A stretch of DNA of 64,000 nt from positions 1 through 64,000 of the forward strand of contig CAYJFB010000006.1 of NCBI GenBank assembly GCA_964369685.1. Direction: 5' to 3'. This stretch comes from Avidesulfovibrio sp964369685. Lineage in GTDB: Bacteria; Desulfobacterota; Desulfovibrionia; Desulfovibrionales; Desulfovibrionaceae. The notes beneath the pieces are model-generated. The model saw only the letters and a list, made by a program, of their open reading frames with translations. It was not told where the DNA came from and searched no databases. Below, piece after piece: positions 43,198 to 52,767 of this stretch. Position 1 is the stretch's first letter, and the number at the start of each line of letters is the position of its first letter. Made by a program: the position numbers and the translations under genes.

Positions 43198-44622
43198 CTA
43201 CCCCAGCAAGCGTTTTGCGATTTCTTGAGCTGCGCGGCGACCTGCGCCCATAGCCAAGATGACTGTTGCTGCGCCTGTAACGATGTCTCCGCCTGCGAAG
43301 ACATTCGGAATGGAGGTTTCACCCGTTTCTTCATTGGCTTCAATATAGCCATATTTATTCAGAGCCAACCCCTCGGTGGCTTCCAAAAGAATAGGATTGG
43401 AACGCGTGCCGACAGCAATCACTGCCAAGTCAGTCAGGTGTTCAAACTCCGAACCGGCGATGGCAACAGGACGGCGACGCCCCGAAGCATCGGGTTCGCC
43501 CAATTCCATTTTTTGTAACGTAACGGAATTTAAAATGCCTGCACCATCATCATTAAACGAAAGCGGTGCGCACAATTCCATGATTTTAACGCCTTCTTCC
43601 AGTGCGTGTTCAATTTCTTCGGCTCTCGCGGGCATTTCCGCACGCGTACGACGATAGATGATGTTCACACTTTCGGCACCAAGGCGCATGGCTGTACGCG
43701 CGGCATCCATGGCCACGTTGCCTGCACCAAAAATCGTGACGTGCTGTCCCGGATACACGGGTGTGTCTTGGTTTGGAAAGTCATAGGCGCGACCGAGATT
43801 GACCCGTGTCAGATATTCATTCGCTGAAAAAACACCAATATGATTTTCACCGGGAATACCAAGAAACTGCGGTAAACCGGCTCCAACACCGACAAACACA
43901 GCCTGATACCCTTCTTCAAACAATTGTGGAATCGATATCGTGCGTCCGCCGACCCAATTGGTTTTAAATTCCACACCGAGATCTTGTAAGCCTTTCAACT
44001 CGGCGGCAACGACATCTTTGGGCAAACGGAACGCAGGAATACCATAAATCAGTACGCCGCCGGGCTCATGCAACGCTTCAAACAGTGTTACTTGAATACC
44101 TTGCGCCGCCAAATACCCCGCTACCGTGATTGAGGCAGGACCTGAACCAATACATGCAACCTTCAAATCAGGACGCGGTGCCGCACAGGTTCCGTCATCG
44201 CTCATGCCTTCACAGCCATTTTTCAACGCGTGATCCGCCACATAACGCTCAAGGCGTCCAATGGCAACCGCTTCACCTTTTTTTGCTAAAATACAAGCGC
44301 CCTCACACTGGCTCTCTTGAGGGCAAACCCGACCGCACACGGCAGGCAAACTGTTGGTGCTTTTCAAAATACGATAGGCTTCGTCAAGATTGCCGAGTGT
44401 CACTTGCTCGATAAACTCAGGAATCCGTACCTCAACAGGACAGCCTGCCCGGCATAAAGGACGCTTACATTGTAAACAACGGCTGGCTTCGGCGGCAGCA
44501 TTTTCTGCCGTATATCCCAACGCCACTTCTTCAAAATTGCGCGCACGCACTTCGGCGTCTTGGCAAGGCATCTCTACACGCGGAATTTTGGCACCTTTGA
44601 TCGGAGAATTACTTTGTGTCAT
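43198..44622 (-). CDS. nfnB: NfnB: large subunit of NADH-dependent ferredoxin:NADP+ oxidoreductase
   Basis: 474-residue GltD-like flavoprotein. N-terminal Cys motifs (CLQCKRPLCRAGCP, CGRVCPQESQCEGAC) bind two 4Fe-4S clusters. Two Rossmann sites follow: GSGPASITVAGYLAAQG for FAD and GAGNVAMDAARTAMRLG for NADPH, and GGDIVTGAATVILAMGAGR closes the protein. With the adjacent FNR-like subunit it forms the cytoplasmic electron-bifurcating transhydrogenase common in sulfate reducers. ATG at 44622 overlaps the end of nfnA by 14 bases, so translation is coupled. GltD alone is less likely because no glutamate synthase large subunit is present. Ends in TAG. Confidence 0.88.
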   Translation of the reverse strand: MTQSNSPIKGAKIPRVEMPCQDAEVRARNFEEVALGYTAENAAAEASRCLQCKRPLCRAGCPVEVRIPEFIEQVTLGNLDEAYRILKSTNSLPAVCGRVCPQESQCEGACILAKKGEAVAIGRLERYVADHALKNGCEGMSDDGTCAAPRPDLKVACIGSGPASITVAGYLAAQGIQVTLFEALHEPGGVLIYGIPAFRLPKDVVAAELKGLQDLGVEFKTNWVGGRTISIPQLFEEGYQAVFVGVGAGLPQFLGIPGENHIGVFSANEYLTRVNLGRAYDFPNQDTPVYPGQHVTIFGAGNVAMDAARTAMRLGAESVNIIYRRTRAEMPARAEEIEHALEEGVKIMELCAPLSFNDDGAGILNSVTLQKMELGEPDASGRRRPVAIAGSEFEHLTDLAVIAVGTRSNPILLEATEGLALNKYGYIEANEETGETSIPNVFAGGDIVTGAATVILAMGAGRRAAQEIAKRLLG

Positions 44623-45454
44623 AGCAAGTACACCTGTGATGTTCGAGTGACTGTTGTTCTTGAGCCTTAAACGAAGCAAGACGACGACTCAATTCGTCAA
44701 AATCCACCTGATGTCCGTCAAATTCAGGACCGTCCACGCAGGTAAACTTCACCTCTCCGCCAATGGTCACACGACAAGCACCACACATGCCAATACCGTC
44801 AACCATGAGCGAATTTAAACTGACAACCGTCGGCGTTTTAAAAGGCAAGGTGGTATTGGCTACAGCCTTCATCATCGGTACGGGACCGACTGCCACAACT
44901 TCGGCAACCTTTTTGTCTTTTTCCAAGCGATCAAGCAACAATTGCGTGACAAAGCCTTTTGTGCCATAGCTACCGTCATCGGTTGAGATAAGCACTTCAT
45001 CACAAAATTCTTTTAACTCATTCTCAAAGAGCAACAAATCTTTATTGCGCGCACCGATAATCGCAACAACATAATTTCCGGCAACATGATGGCCTTTGGC
45101 GATGTGATGCATGGCGGCAATACCCGTTCCGCCACCCACACAAATGACCGTCTCACGAGGTTCAATGTGCGTGGCTTTACCAAGCGGGCCACAGACATCC
45201 AAAATGGTGTCGCCCGCACCCAATGCTTCCAACATGGCTGTCGATTTACCCAGCACCAAATAAACAATGGTGATGGTACCCTTTTCGGGGTCGGTATCGG
45301 CGATGGTCAGGGGAAAACGTTCACCCTGTTCGTTGATCCGCAACACAACAAAGTGTCCCGGTTTTGCTGTGGCAGCAATGTGCGGCGCATCCAGAACCAA
45401 TTTACTGGTTCTGCCGGGAATGAGTGATTCCTTGCTCAAAATGGCGGTCGGCAT
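44609..45454 (-). CDS. nfnA: NfnA: small FNR-like subunit of NADH-dependent ferredoxin:NADP+ oxidoreductase
   Basis: 281-residue ferredoxin-NADP reductase-like protein with an FAD domain (RFPLTIADTD), a nucleotide-binding GGGTGIAAMHHIAKG and a C-terminal 2Fe-2S site (GIGMCGACRVTIGGEVKFTCVDGPEFDGH). It oxidises NADH at the bifurcating pair with NfnB; such proteins were earlier named sulfide dehydrogenase subunits. ATG at 45454 has AAGGAG about ten bases upstream; an earlier in-frame start adds an unsupported leader. Confidence 0.88.
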   Translation of the reverse strand: MPTAILSKESLIPGRTSKLVLDAPHIAATAKPGHFVVLRINEQGERFPLTIADTDPEKGTITIVYLVLGKSTAMLEALGAGDTILDVCGPLGKATHIEPRETVICVGGGTGIAAMHHIAKGHHVAGNYVVAIIGARNKDLLLFENELKEFCDEVLISTDDGSYGTKGFVTQLLLDRLEKDKKVAEVVAVGPVPMMKAVANTTLPFKTPTVVSLNSLMVDGIGMCGACRVTIGGEVKFTCVDGPEFDGHQVDFDELSRRLASFKAQEQQSLEHHRCTCYDTK

Positions 45455-45743
45455 ACGGAGCGTTCTCCTTTTATTAAATGTAAAAAAGTCAAACAAAAGC
45501 GAAGCGATGATTCACCAAGCGAAGCGTTTTGCTCCATTTCTAAACAGGTGTCTATAACACAAAAAAACAGTTCAATAAAAACATTCCGTGTAGATATATC
45601 TGAATAAAAAAAACAGATCAAGCTGTTCTGATATTTTCTTTTCAAAAAAAAATATTTTATTCAGAAAACACAATATCTCGATACATTGTTTAATACATGA
45701 AAAAAATGGCTTTATTTTGAAACAGCCTATAGCCGTTTGTTTT

Positions 45744-45772
45744 TTGACAGCACACGATCTTTTCCGCATAAA
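45744..45772 (+). promoter_or_regulatory. sigma-70 promoter of the rlmM-like gene
   Basis: Perfect TTGACA, 17-base spacer, CATAAA, about 55 bases before the ATG. Confidence 0.5.
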
Positions 45773-45825
45773 TAGCAAATAAACTCCGGCTGTGATATTC
45801 CAGCAAACCATAAAAAGGAAACACC

Positions 45826-46734
45826 ATGCAAACCGCCTATATTGCACCGAAAGGCTATTGTCAAATGCTCCTTGATGAACTGCATGACGCCAAACAAGAG
45901 GTTCTCGCCGTTCGCGATCCTCTTGTTTTGGTCAAGGGGGAAGCCATTCAGGCAACGTGGGCACAAAATACATGGTTTGAGCCTTTTTTTATCCCCATTC
46001 ACTCTGTTTCCGATGCCGCACGACAACTGAAAACATTGCAACGCAATTGGCACCTGACACCGACAAATCATCACCGCCGTGCCGCGTTGATTGCGGAAAA
46101 ATTGCCTTATGTTTCCGCAAAGCCGTTGTATTTCGGCGAACAACCGCCAACGGCGGCCTTGGGCAGTTGGACACTCTGGGAACCAAACACATTGTTGATT
46201 GCGCCGCATTGCTCTTCTGTCTTTGGCGACGGGATGGTCTCTTTTCATGAAAACAAAACAGAACCGCCAAGCCGTGCATACCTCAAGCTTTGGGAACTGT
46301 TTACGCTGTTTCCCGAAACACGCCCCAAAGAGGGAGAGGTGTGTTTGGATATGGGGGCTTGTCCCGGGGGCTGGACGTGGGTTTTGGCAACACTTGGCGC
46401 ACGTGTTTTTGCTGTAGACAAAGCGCCTTTGGCAGAAACGGTACAACGGCTGCCAAATGTGACGGCGTGCCGAGGGAGCGGGTTTGAAATCGATCCGCGG
46501 CATATCGGCGCTGTCGATTGGTTCTTTTCTGACATGATTTGTTACCCCGAACGACTTTTGGCACTGATTCAACGCTGGAGAACGTTGGGAGAATGTCGCC
46601 GGTTTGTGTGTACCGTCAAACTCCAAGGTGATAATCATGCAGAGATTTTGCGTGAAATCCACGCTGTACCGCATTCACGACTTGTACATCTTTCATGCAA
46701 CAAACACGAATTGACATGGCTGATTCTACCCTAA
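45826..46734 (+). CDS. RlmM-like 23S rRNA 2'-O-ribose methyltransferase
   Basis: 302 residues. N-terminal THUMP-like part, then an RrmJ-type SAM domain with LDMGACPGGW (174-183), the following VDK, DWFFSDMICYPERL and VKLQGD. The K-D-K-E catalytic set of 2'-O-methyltransferases is compatible with Lys in CTVKLQ and the motif-X region. Resembles RlmM (YgdE), which methylates C2498 of 23S rRNA; the precise target is inferred. Stands alone, with a good promoter upstream. Confidence 0.82.
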   Translation: MQTAYIAPKGYCQMLLDELHDAKQEVLAVRDPLVLVKGEAIQATWAQNTWFEPFFIPIHSVSDAARQLKTLQRNWHLTPTNHHRRAALIAEKLPYVSAKPLYFGEQPPTAALGSWTLWEPNTLLIAPHCSSVFGDGMVSFHENKTEPPSRAYLKLWELFTLFPETRPKEGEVCLDMGACPGGWTWVLATLGARVFAVDKAPLAETVQRLPNVTACRGSGFEIDPRHIGAVDWFFSDMICYPERLLALIQRWRTLGECRRFVCTVKLQGDNHAEILREIHAVPHSRLVHLSCNKHELTWLILP

Positions 46735-47455
46735 ACGGTGTTTTTCTGAGCGTCTTTATTTCCCCAAAAACACGGTGAAAGGCTATTCGAATTGTTTACA
46801 TCTATCCCTACAGAAAAACTTCTCTTTGCAGAAAATAGAGAAAAAGAGCACAGTCTGAAAATCAAAGAAAGAACATTTTGAGTATAAAAATCATTCCTAA
46901 AAAAGTGCTAACTTTCTGTATTTTATATAAAAAAAGATATTTGATAAAAAAAGATCAAAGTTCGCAAAAAAAAGGACTATTCGTCTTTCCTGATGATCTT
47001 TATTTTGTTTTTTCAAGTAAATACAAGGGTAGAGAAAAGAACCGTAGACAAAATCTTTTTTTCACAATATGCTTTTCAAAAGAGAAAAAAAGGGTTGTGG
47101 CATGCGTCACAGGGTGCTTGACGCGCCATTATTCGTACGCTACCTAGAAAGACAAAGGTGCATTTGGCTCCGATTTTACGAGTTTTGTGCTACGTTGGGT
47201 CAAAATGTATACAACGTACCTGTTTATTGTAGAGTTCTTAAGATTTTTTTGAGTGTGGCGTTCTGTTGTTCTTGCTGTACTTTCTTACGACGGAACTTTG
47301 CTTTTTCTTGTGGAGCCAAGGTCGTTTCTGAGACGAAATGACTTCTTTTATGGTTTGCGCTCTATATAAGGTTTGATTCGCTCGAATCGGCTTTAGTGGG
47401 GTGTTTTTTCGTGTCAGAGGTTTTTAATTTTTCTTTCTGGAAAAGGACTGCCGCT
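46735..47455. other. long leader of the hmc operon
   Basis: About 720 AT-rich bases with homopolymer runs. Two short rightward frames here lack ribosome sites and look accidental. It must hold the hmc promoter; I could not place one with confidence and found no rrf-type regulator gene in this gap. Confidence 0.5.
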
Positions 47456-49225
47456 ATGCAAAGAGGTATCCCCTCAAAGGGTCGAAGACTACCACGATGG
47501 GTAGTGCCGATGGGTTTTGCCGTGTTGTTGTTCGCCATATTTCTTCCGCTGCGTGAAGGCATGGCCAAAACGGACAAAATACACCGTCCGGACGTGATTT
47601 ACATTGACACCGCTGCCCGTACAAAAACATTGGAAATGGCTCCGGCTGTGTTTCAGCATGACAAACACACAGCCGCCTTGGCCGAAATGGGTAAAGACTG
47701 TGCCGTCTGTCACACAGCGATGGACAGCGATACCCCCTTCGCCTTCATGGGATTGCCCGAAAACGCTGACGCCGCGTTGGTTGAAAAAGGCTTTCATGAT
47801 GGCTGTTTGAGCTGTCACTATGATTTGGCCGAAGGCCCGCAAGACGGCGAATGTCGTACGTGCCACGCCGCAGGCATGCCCTACGAAAACAACGCCAAAC
47901 CCATGCAAATGTCGGCGTCATTGCACTATCAACACATCGCATCCGACAGAATTGTGTTTGATTCCGCCGCAACCGCGGCAGGAGAAAATGCACAAAATTG
48001 TGGAGCCTGTCACCATGTGTTTGACACAGAACTTGACACCTTGGTGTGGGCAAAAGGCAAAGAAGAAGCCTGCTCCGCCTGTCACGGCGAAACCGAAGTC
48101 GACGGCGTGATAGCCTTGCAAACCGCATCTCACGAACAGTGTGTGCAATGTCACGCGCTCATGAACGCAGAAGCCACAGCCGCCGCAACAGCTCAAGCAG
48201 AAGCAGGGCAAACCGAAACAGCTCCCGTGAAAATGTTGCCGCAAACCTGTGCAAGCTGCCATACCGCCGAAGCCCAAAACGCGATTCCCGTGTTGGAAAA
48301 TGTGCCCCGTCTTGAACGCGGACAACCCGACATGGTCATCCTGCATTCAAAAGCAGACGCCGCCGCAACAACTGCAGCGACCGCATCCGATACAGCAGAG
48401 ACACCTGCCGTTACATCCACACAAGAACAAACACAACAAGCCCAAGGCTTGGAACCCGTGTTGTTTAATCACAAAGCCCATGAGCAAGTCGCTCAGTGTT
48501 CGGTCTGTCACCACACAGGCTTGAATAACGGCGGTTGTTCGTCGTGTCACACACCCGCAGGTAAAGCAGAAGGCGGTTTTATCCAGCTTTCACAAGCCAT
48601 GCATGATCCCATGTCTGAACGCAGTTGTGTCGGTTGTCACCAACAAACGGTACAAAATGACCCCACATGCGCAGGTTGTCACGCCTACGTGCAACCGATG
48701 GAACCCGATTCATGCGGCACCTGCCACAGCGCCGTTCCGGGCATCACAGATGTGACCGATGACGCCACCTTGCTTGTCGATCAAACGGCATTACAACGCG
48801 TGTTGGAAGAGAGCGCCGCAAAACGCAGTGCCACAACACCGATTGCTGCCGAAAGCATCCCGGAAGTGGTCATCATTGACGACTTGATGGATGAATACGA
48901 AGCGGTCAAATTCCCGCACCGTAAGATTTATGCTGCCTTGCAAAAAAATATGGCTGACAACGGCTTGGCAAAAGCCTTCCACAACTCTCCGGAAGCGACT
49001 TGTGCCGCGTGTCACCATAACAGCCCGAGCAATACGTTACAAAATCCGCCTGCGTGTGTTTCTTGTCATGGCGCTGCGGCAGAGACCTTGCCGGTTGTTG
49101 ACAATCGTCCTTCGCTCAAAGCGGCTTATCATCAGCAATGCATGACCTGTCATGAACGCATGGACGTGAAACCTGTGGCACAAGATTGCGCAGGGTGCCA
49201 CGCTCCGCGAAATGCGGAACAGTAG
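47456..49225 (+). CDS. hmcA: HmcA: 16-haem high-molecular-weight cytochrome c
   Basis: 589 residues. N-terminal signal (RLPRWVVPMGFAVLLFAIFLPLREGMA) exports it to the periplasm, where it exchanges electrons with hydrogenases and type I cytochrome c3 and passes them to the membrane complex. I count exactly sixteen CxxCH sites, the first CAVCH and the last CAGCH, matching the 16 haems of Desulfovibrio HmcA. An Ala/Thr/Gln-rich insert lies between haem sites 7 and 8. ATG at 47456 has AAGGA eight bases upstream; the in-frame start 60 bases earlier has none. The TAG stop is part of the ribosome site of hmcB. First gene of a six-gene operon. Confidence 0.95.
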   Translation: MQRGIPSKGRRLPRWVVPMGFAVLLFAIFLPLREGMAKTDKIHRPDVIYIDTAARTKTLEMAPAVFQHDKHTAALAEMGKDCAVCHTAMDSDTPFAFMGLPENADAALVEKGFHDGCLSCHYDLAEGPQDGECRTCHAAGMPYENNAKPMQMSASLHYQHIASDRIVFDSAATAAGENAQNCGACHHVFDTELDTLVWAKGKEEACSACHGETEVDGVIALQTASHEQCVQCHALMNAEATAAATAQAEAGQTETAPVKMLPQTCASCHTAEAQNAIPVLENVPRLERGQPDMVILHSKADAAATTAATASDTAETPAVTSTQEQTQQAQGLEPVLFNHKAHEQVAQCSVCHHTGLNNGGCSSCHTPAGKAEGGFIQLSQAMHDPMSERSCVGCHQQTVQNDPTCAGCHAYVQPMEPDSCGTCHSAVPGITDVTDDATLLVDQTALQRVLEESAAKRSATTPIAAESIPEVVIIDDLMDEYEAVKFPHRKIYAALQKNMADNGLAKAFHNSPEATCAACHHNSPSNTLQNPPACVSCHGAAAETLPVVDNRPSLKAAYHQQCMTCHERMDVKPVAQDCAGCHAPRNAEQ

Positions 49226-49234
49226 GAGAGACAC

Positions 49235-50425
49235 ATGAAACGTAGAGCTTTTCTTGGTCTTTTGGGAGGCGTTGGCGCCACAGCCACACTTGGAAGCGTC
49301 ACGCAAGCCAACGCCGCAGGCGGAGACTTCCCCGGCTATCCCGACAGCTTCGGCGTGTTACACGATACCACGTTTTGTATCGGTTGTCGGCGTTGCGAAA
49401 AGGCCTGTAATACCGTGAATGATCTGCCGGCACCCGATCAGGCTTTTGATGACTTGAAGGTGTTGGATATACGCCGCCGTACGTCTGCCGATGTGTGGAC
49501 GGTGGTCAATAAATATGAACAACCAAGCGGCAAACCCGTTTTCCGTAAAAGTCAATGCATGCACTGCAACGAACCTGCGTGTGCGTCGGCGTGTTTTGTT
49601 CATGCATTCAGTAAAAATCCCGACGGTTCCGTCACCTATGATCCCACGGTGTGTGTGGGGTGTCGTTATTGCATGGTGGCGTGTCCGTTTAATATTCCTG
49701 CCTATTCATATCACAGCGCACTGAATCCGTTGGTGAGTAAGTGCACGATGTGTCATCCGCGCCTACAAGAGGGTAAAGTACCCGGTTGTGTGGAAGGCTG
49801 CCCGACAGGCGCGTTGGTGTTTGGCAAACGCACGGATCTTGTGCGCATGGCTTGGGAACGCATCACCAACAACCCGGGACGCTATCAAAAACACCTCTAC
49901 GGTGAACACGAAATGGGCGGTACCGCTTGGTTGAACCTTTCCGCTGCGACCTTTACGTCTGTCGGATTGCGAGAAGACTTGGGCACAACCGCCGCCGCCG
50001 AGTACACCAAAGGCATTTTGGGTGCTGTGCCCATGGTTGTGGGCATCTGGCCTGTCCTTTTGGGCGGTGCTTACGCCATCACCAAACGTAAAGAACAAGT
50101 CGCCGCCGAAGAACAACGCGATGCCGTGCGTGCCGCCATACAGCGCACACAAGAAAAAGCCGACAAAGCGTTGGAAACGGCACTGACAAAAGCGGAAAAA
50201 GAAAAAGAAAAACTCCTTGCCGATGAAGTGAAAAAAGCTCGCGAAGAAGGCCTCGCCGCAGGCAAAGCCGAAGCCGAAGCCGAAGCTCTCGCCAAGGCCG
50301 AAGCCGAAGCCGCCGCCAAAGCCGAAGCCGAGAAAACGGCAACAAGCGGAACCAAAGCGGCGCCTGCCACAGCCAAAGCCCCACGCAAAGGCAAAGCTGA
50401 CAGCAGCAAGAAAGAGGGAGCATAA
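49235..50425 (+). CDS. hmcB: HmcB: periplasmic ferredoxin-like subunit with membrane anchor
   Basis: 396 residues. The N-terminus MKRRAFLGLLGG is a twin-arginine signal. Four 4Fe-4S motifs follow (CIGCRRCEKAC, CMHCNEPACASAC, CVGCRYCMVACP, CTMC...CVEGCP). One membrane helix at about 262-285 anchors it, then a long Ala/Glu/Lys-rich tail (about 290-396) of coiled-coil type with repeated KAEAEAEA units. It should transfer electrons from HmcA to HmcC. Starts nine bases after hmcA. Confidence 0.93.
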   Translation: MKRRAFLGLLGGVGATATLGSVTQANAAGGDFPGYPDSFGVLHDTTFCIGCRRCEKACNTVNDLPAPDQAFDDLKVLDIRRRTSADVWTVVNKYEQPSGKPVFRKSQCMHCNEPACASACFVHAFSKNPDGSVTYDPTVCVGCRYCMVACPFNIPAYSYHSALNPLVSKCTMCHPRLQEGKVPGCVEGCPTGALVFGKRTDLVRMAWERITNNPGRYQKHLYGEHEMGGTAWLNLSAATFTSVGLREDLGTTAAAEYTKGILGAVPMVVGIWPVLLGGAYAITKRKEQVAAEEQRDAVRAAIQRTQEKADKALETALTKAEKEKEKLLADEVKKAREEGLAAGKAEAEAEALAKAEAEAAAKAEAEKTATSGTKAAPATAKAPRKGKADSSKKEGA

Positions 50426-50427
50426 TC

Positions 50428-51738
50428 ATGAAATGTTGGGATAATCTCTCGCAAAAAATTGAAGCCAAAGCGACTGAATTGGAAACAAAACCTTGCATGC
50501 AAGGTTGGTTTGGTAAACAGCTTCTGAGTATTCCACGCACACCTGCCAACGTCGTGACCGCAGTCATTCTGGCCATCGGTCTGCTCATCACCGTAGCTCG
50601 TTTTACCTTGGGCATCGGCGCGGTCACAAACCTTTCGGACAACAACCCTTGGGGATTGTGGATTGGTTTTGACTTGATGTGCGGTGTGGCTTTGGCGGCA
50701 GGTGGGTATGTCACCACGGCGTCATGCTATCTTTTTGGTTTGAAGCGTTACCACTCTGCAGTGCGTCCTGCGATCACCACAGCGTTTTTGGGTTACCTGT
50801 TTGTTGTTATTGCCTTGTTGTTTGATGTGGGTCAGCCGTGGCGTTTGCCGTATCCGCTGACCGTGTCATTCGGCACAACGTCCTTGCTTTTTGAAGTGGG
50901 CTTGTGTGTGGGTTTGTATTTAACGGTGCTGTTCATTGAGTGGTCGCCTGCCATGATGGAATGGTTGATGAGCACCAAAGAAGAAGATGCAGGACCTTTC
51001 TATAAAACATTGACAAAACTGCGTCCGCACATGCGTACGATTCGCAAGTGGGTTTTGCGCTTGACCATTCCTTTGACGGTGATGGGTGTGGTGTTATCCA
51101 CGTTACACCAGTCTTCGTTGGGTGCGTTGTTTTTGATTGCGCCGAGCAAGTTACATCCTTTGTGGTATTCGGCGTATATGCCTGTGTTTTTCTTTGTTTC
51201 TTCAATGATTGCAGGCTTGTCCATGGTCATTTTTGAAGGGACATTGGCGCACAAAAACAACAGTTTGCATGACAAAATGGATGATTTGCATTTGCAAGAA
51301 TCGCGTGGCGTTGTGCTTGGCATGGGTCGTGCCGCCGCGATGGTACTTGCAGGATATTTCGCCATAAAAATGATGGATTTGGCTGCAAACAACAACTGGC
51401 ACTATCTGACCACGGGTTACGGTATGTGGTTTATGGTTGAGATGGTTGGTTTTGTTTTGTTACCATGCTTTTTGTATGCCATCGGAACGCGTGAACGCAA
51501 TTTGACGTTTATTCGAATTGCATCGGCACTTGGTGTTTTTGGCATTGTAATCAACCGTTTCAACGTGAGCATGATCGCGTTTAACTGGCATTTGCCTGAA
51601 GCGGATCGCTATTTCCCGAGTGTGAGTGAAGTGTTGTTGTCGGTGTTTATTGTGACCTGTATTGTGACGGCGTATCGTTTTATTGCCCACAAGATGCCTG
51701 TGTTGCACGAACATGAAGACTTTAAAGACGCCCATTGA
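50428..51738 (+). CDS. hmcC: HmcC: NrfD-like integral membrane subunit
   Basis: 436 residues with about ten membrane helices (first near 38-60) and the PRTPANVV and NPWGLWIGFD signatures of the NrfD/PsrC family, which bind quinone and link periplasmic Fe-S subunits to the membrane. GGGAG ribosome site inside the end of hmcB. Third gene of the operon. Confidence 0.92.
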   Translation: MKCWDNLSQKIEAKATELETKPCMQGWFGKQLLSIPRTPANVVTAVILAIGLLITVARFTLGIGAVTNLSDNNPWGLWIGFDLMCGVALAAGGYVTTASCYLFGLKRYHSAVRPAITTAFLGYLFVVIALLFDVGQPWRLPYPLTVSFGTTSLLFEVGLCVGLYLTVLFIEWSPAMMEWLMSTKEEDAGPFYKTLTKLRPHMRTIRKWVLRLTIPLTVMGVVLSTLHQSSLGALFLIAPSKLHPLWYSAYMPVFFFVSSMIAGLSMVIFEGTLAHKNNSLHDKMDDLHLQESRGVVLGMGRAAAMVLAGYFAIKMMDLAANNNWHYLTTGYGMWFMVEMVGFVLLPCFLYAIGTRERNLTFIRIASALGVFGIVINRFNVSMIAFNWHLPEADRYFPSVSEVLLSVFIVTCIVTAYRFIAHKMPVLHEHEDFKDAH

Positions 51739-51834
51739 TTGCTTTGTTGGGTTTTTTGTACCCCAACATGAAGCTTTCTCGTGCTTCTTCTCTTTGCGTT
51801 ACGGCTGTGTCACACAGCCTTAAGGAGCGATAGA

Positions 51835-51999
51835 ATGGAACAATTTGCGACAATGTATGAGTTTATGTTGTATACCAAAGCGTGGGTATACGTTTTAATG
51901 GGCGTCACGTTATTGAGTCTGTTTGGTTTTTACCTGTTCTTGACAGGCCGCGATCAAGCGACGGGACGTCCCGATGATTGGGATCAGAAAGACCTGTAA
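51835..51999 (+). CDS. hmcD: HmcD: small membrane subunit
   Basis: 54 residues: one hydrophobic helix (about 15-37) and an acidic polar tail. Its place between the NrfD-like and NarI-like genes, and size near that of known HmcD, identify it; sequence alone would not. ATG at 51835 has AAGGAG seven bases upstream. Confidence 0.8.
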   Translation: MEQFATMYEFMLYTKAWVYVLMGVTLLSLFGFYLFLTGRDQATGRPDDWDQKDL

Positions 52000-52020
52000 T
52001 TCACAGAAGGAGCCCTGTTG

Positions 52021-52704
52021 ATGTTGTATTCATTTTTGACCGGCCCTGTGCTGTGGCTTGCCTTTCTGGTTTTCTTTGGCGGGCTTGCTTGGCGCGCGGT
52101 ACAATATGTGCGTGGTTTGGATTGGCGTCTTGAGCGCGTGGCCTACAGCCATGGCGGCAACCTTGGCACGAAGGGTGCTTTGTGGTCTGTGTTCAAATGG
52201 CTTGTCCCGTTTGGCACACACAGTTGGCGTCAGCAACCATACATGACATTGGCCTTTTTCTTTTTTCATATTGCTGTTGTTATCTTGCCGCTTTTCTTGG
52301 CAGGACACATGGTGGTGATGGACCAACGTTTTGGTTTCAGCTTTCCTGCCATGCCGATGTTTCTCAGCGACATCTTAGCCTTTTTGGGCTTGTTTGGTGC
52401 GTTGATGCTGATTTTACGTCGTCTGGCTCTGCCTGAAGTCCGCTTTTTGACGGATTGGAAGGACTGGACAGTGTTGTTGTTGGTTACGTTTGTTTTGCTG
52501 ACGGGTGTGTTGGCTCGCTTTCAAGCCTGCGGCTATGAGGGGTGGTTGATTTTGCATGTGTTGTCCGGAGAATTGGTTCTTTTTATGGCACCGTTCACCA
52601 AGTTGTCACATATTGCTTTGTTCTTCGCCTCACGCGCACAGATTGGTATGGATTACGCCATCAAGCGCGGTGGAAAAACACGCGGTGCTGCCTACCCTTG
52701 GTAG
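52021..52704 (+). CDS. hmcE: HmcE: NarI-like cytochrome b membrane subunit
   Basis: 227 residues with five membrane helices and His residues placed as in NarI/DsrM-type dihaem cytochrome b subunits (FHIAV, GHMVV, LHVLSGE, KLSHIAL). It probably carries electrons across the membrane to HmcF. AGGAG upstream of ATG 52021. Ends in TAG. Confidence 0.9.
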   Translation: MLYSFLTGPVLWLAFLVFFGGLAWRAVQYVRGLDWRLERVAYSHGGNLGTKGALWSVFKWLVPFGTHSWRQQPYMTLAFFFFHIAVVILPLFLAGHMVVMDQRFGFSFPAMPMFLSDILAFLGLFGALMLILRRLALPEVRFLTDWKDWTVLLLVTFVLLTGVLARFQACGYEGWLILHVLSGELVLFMAPFTKLSHIALFFASRAQIGMDYAIKRGGKTRGAAYPW

Positions 52705-52767
52705 TTTTGAGTCTGAAGTCTGCTTGTTGCATGATTTTGCCGGCAGACAGTAACGGAGGTCATCATC

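Noticed and set aside
45727..46674. Leftward 315-residue frame opposite the rlmM-like gene
   Set aside because: Antisense shadow; the plus strand has promoter, ribosome position and SAM-binding motifs.
46878..47341. Two short rightward frames in the hmc leader
   Set aside because: No ribosome sites, and residue composition follows local AT-rich sequence.
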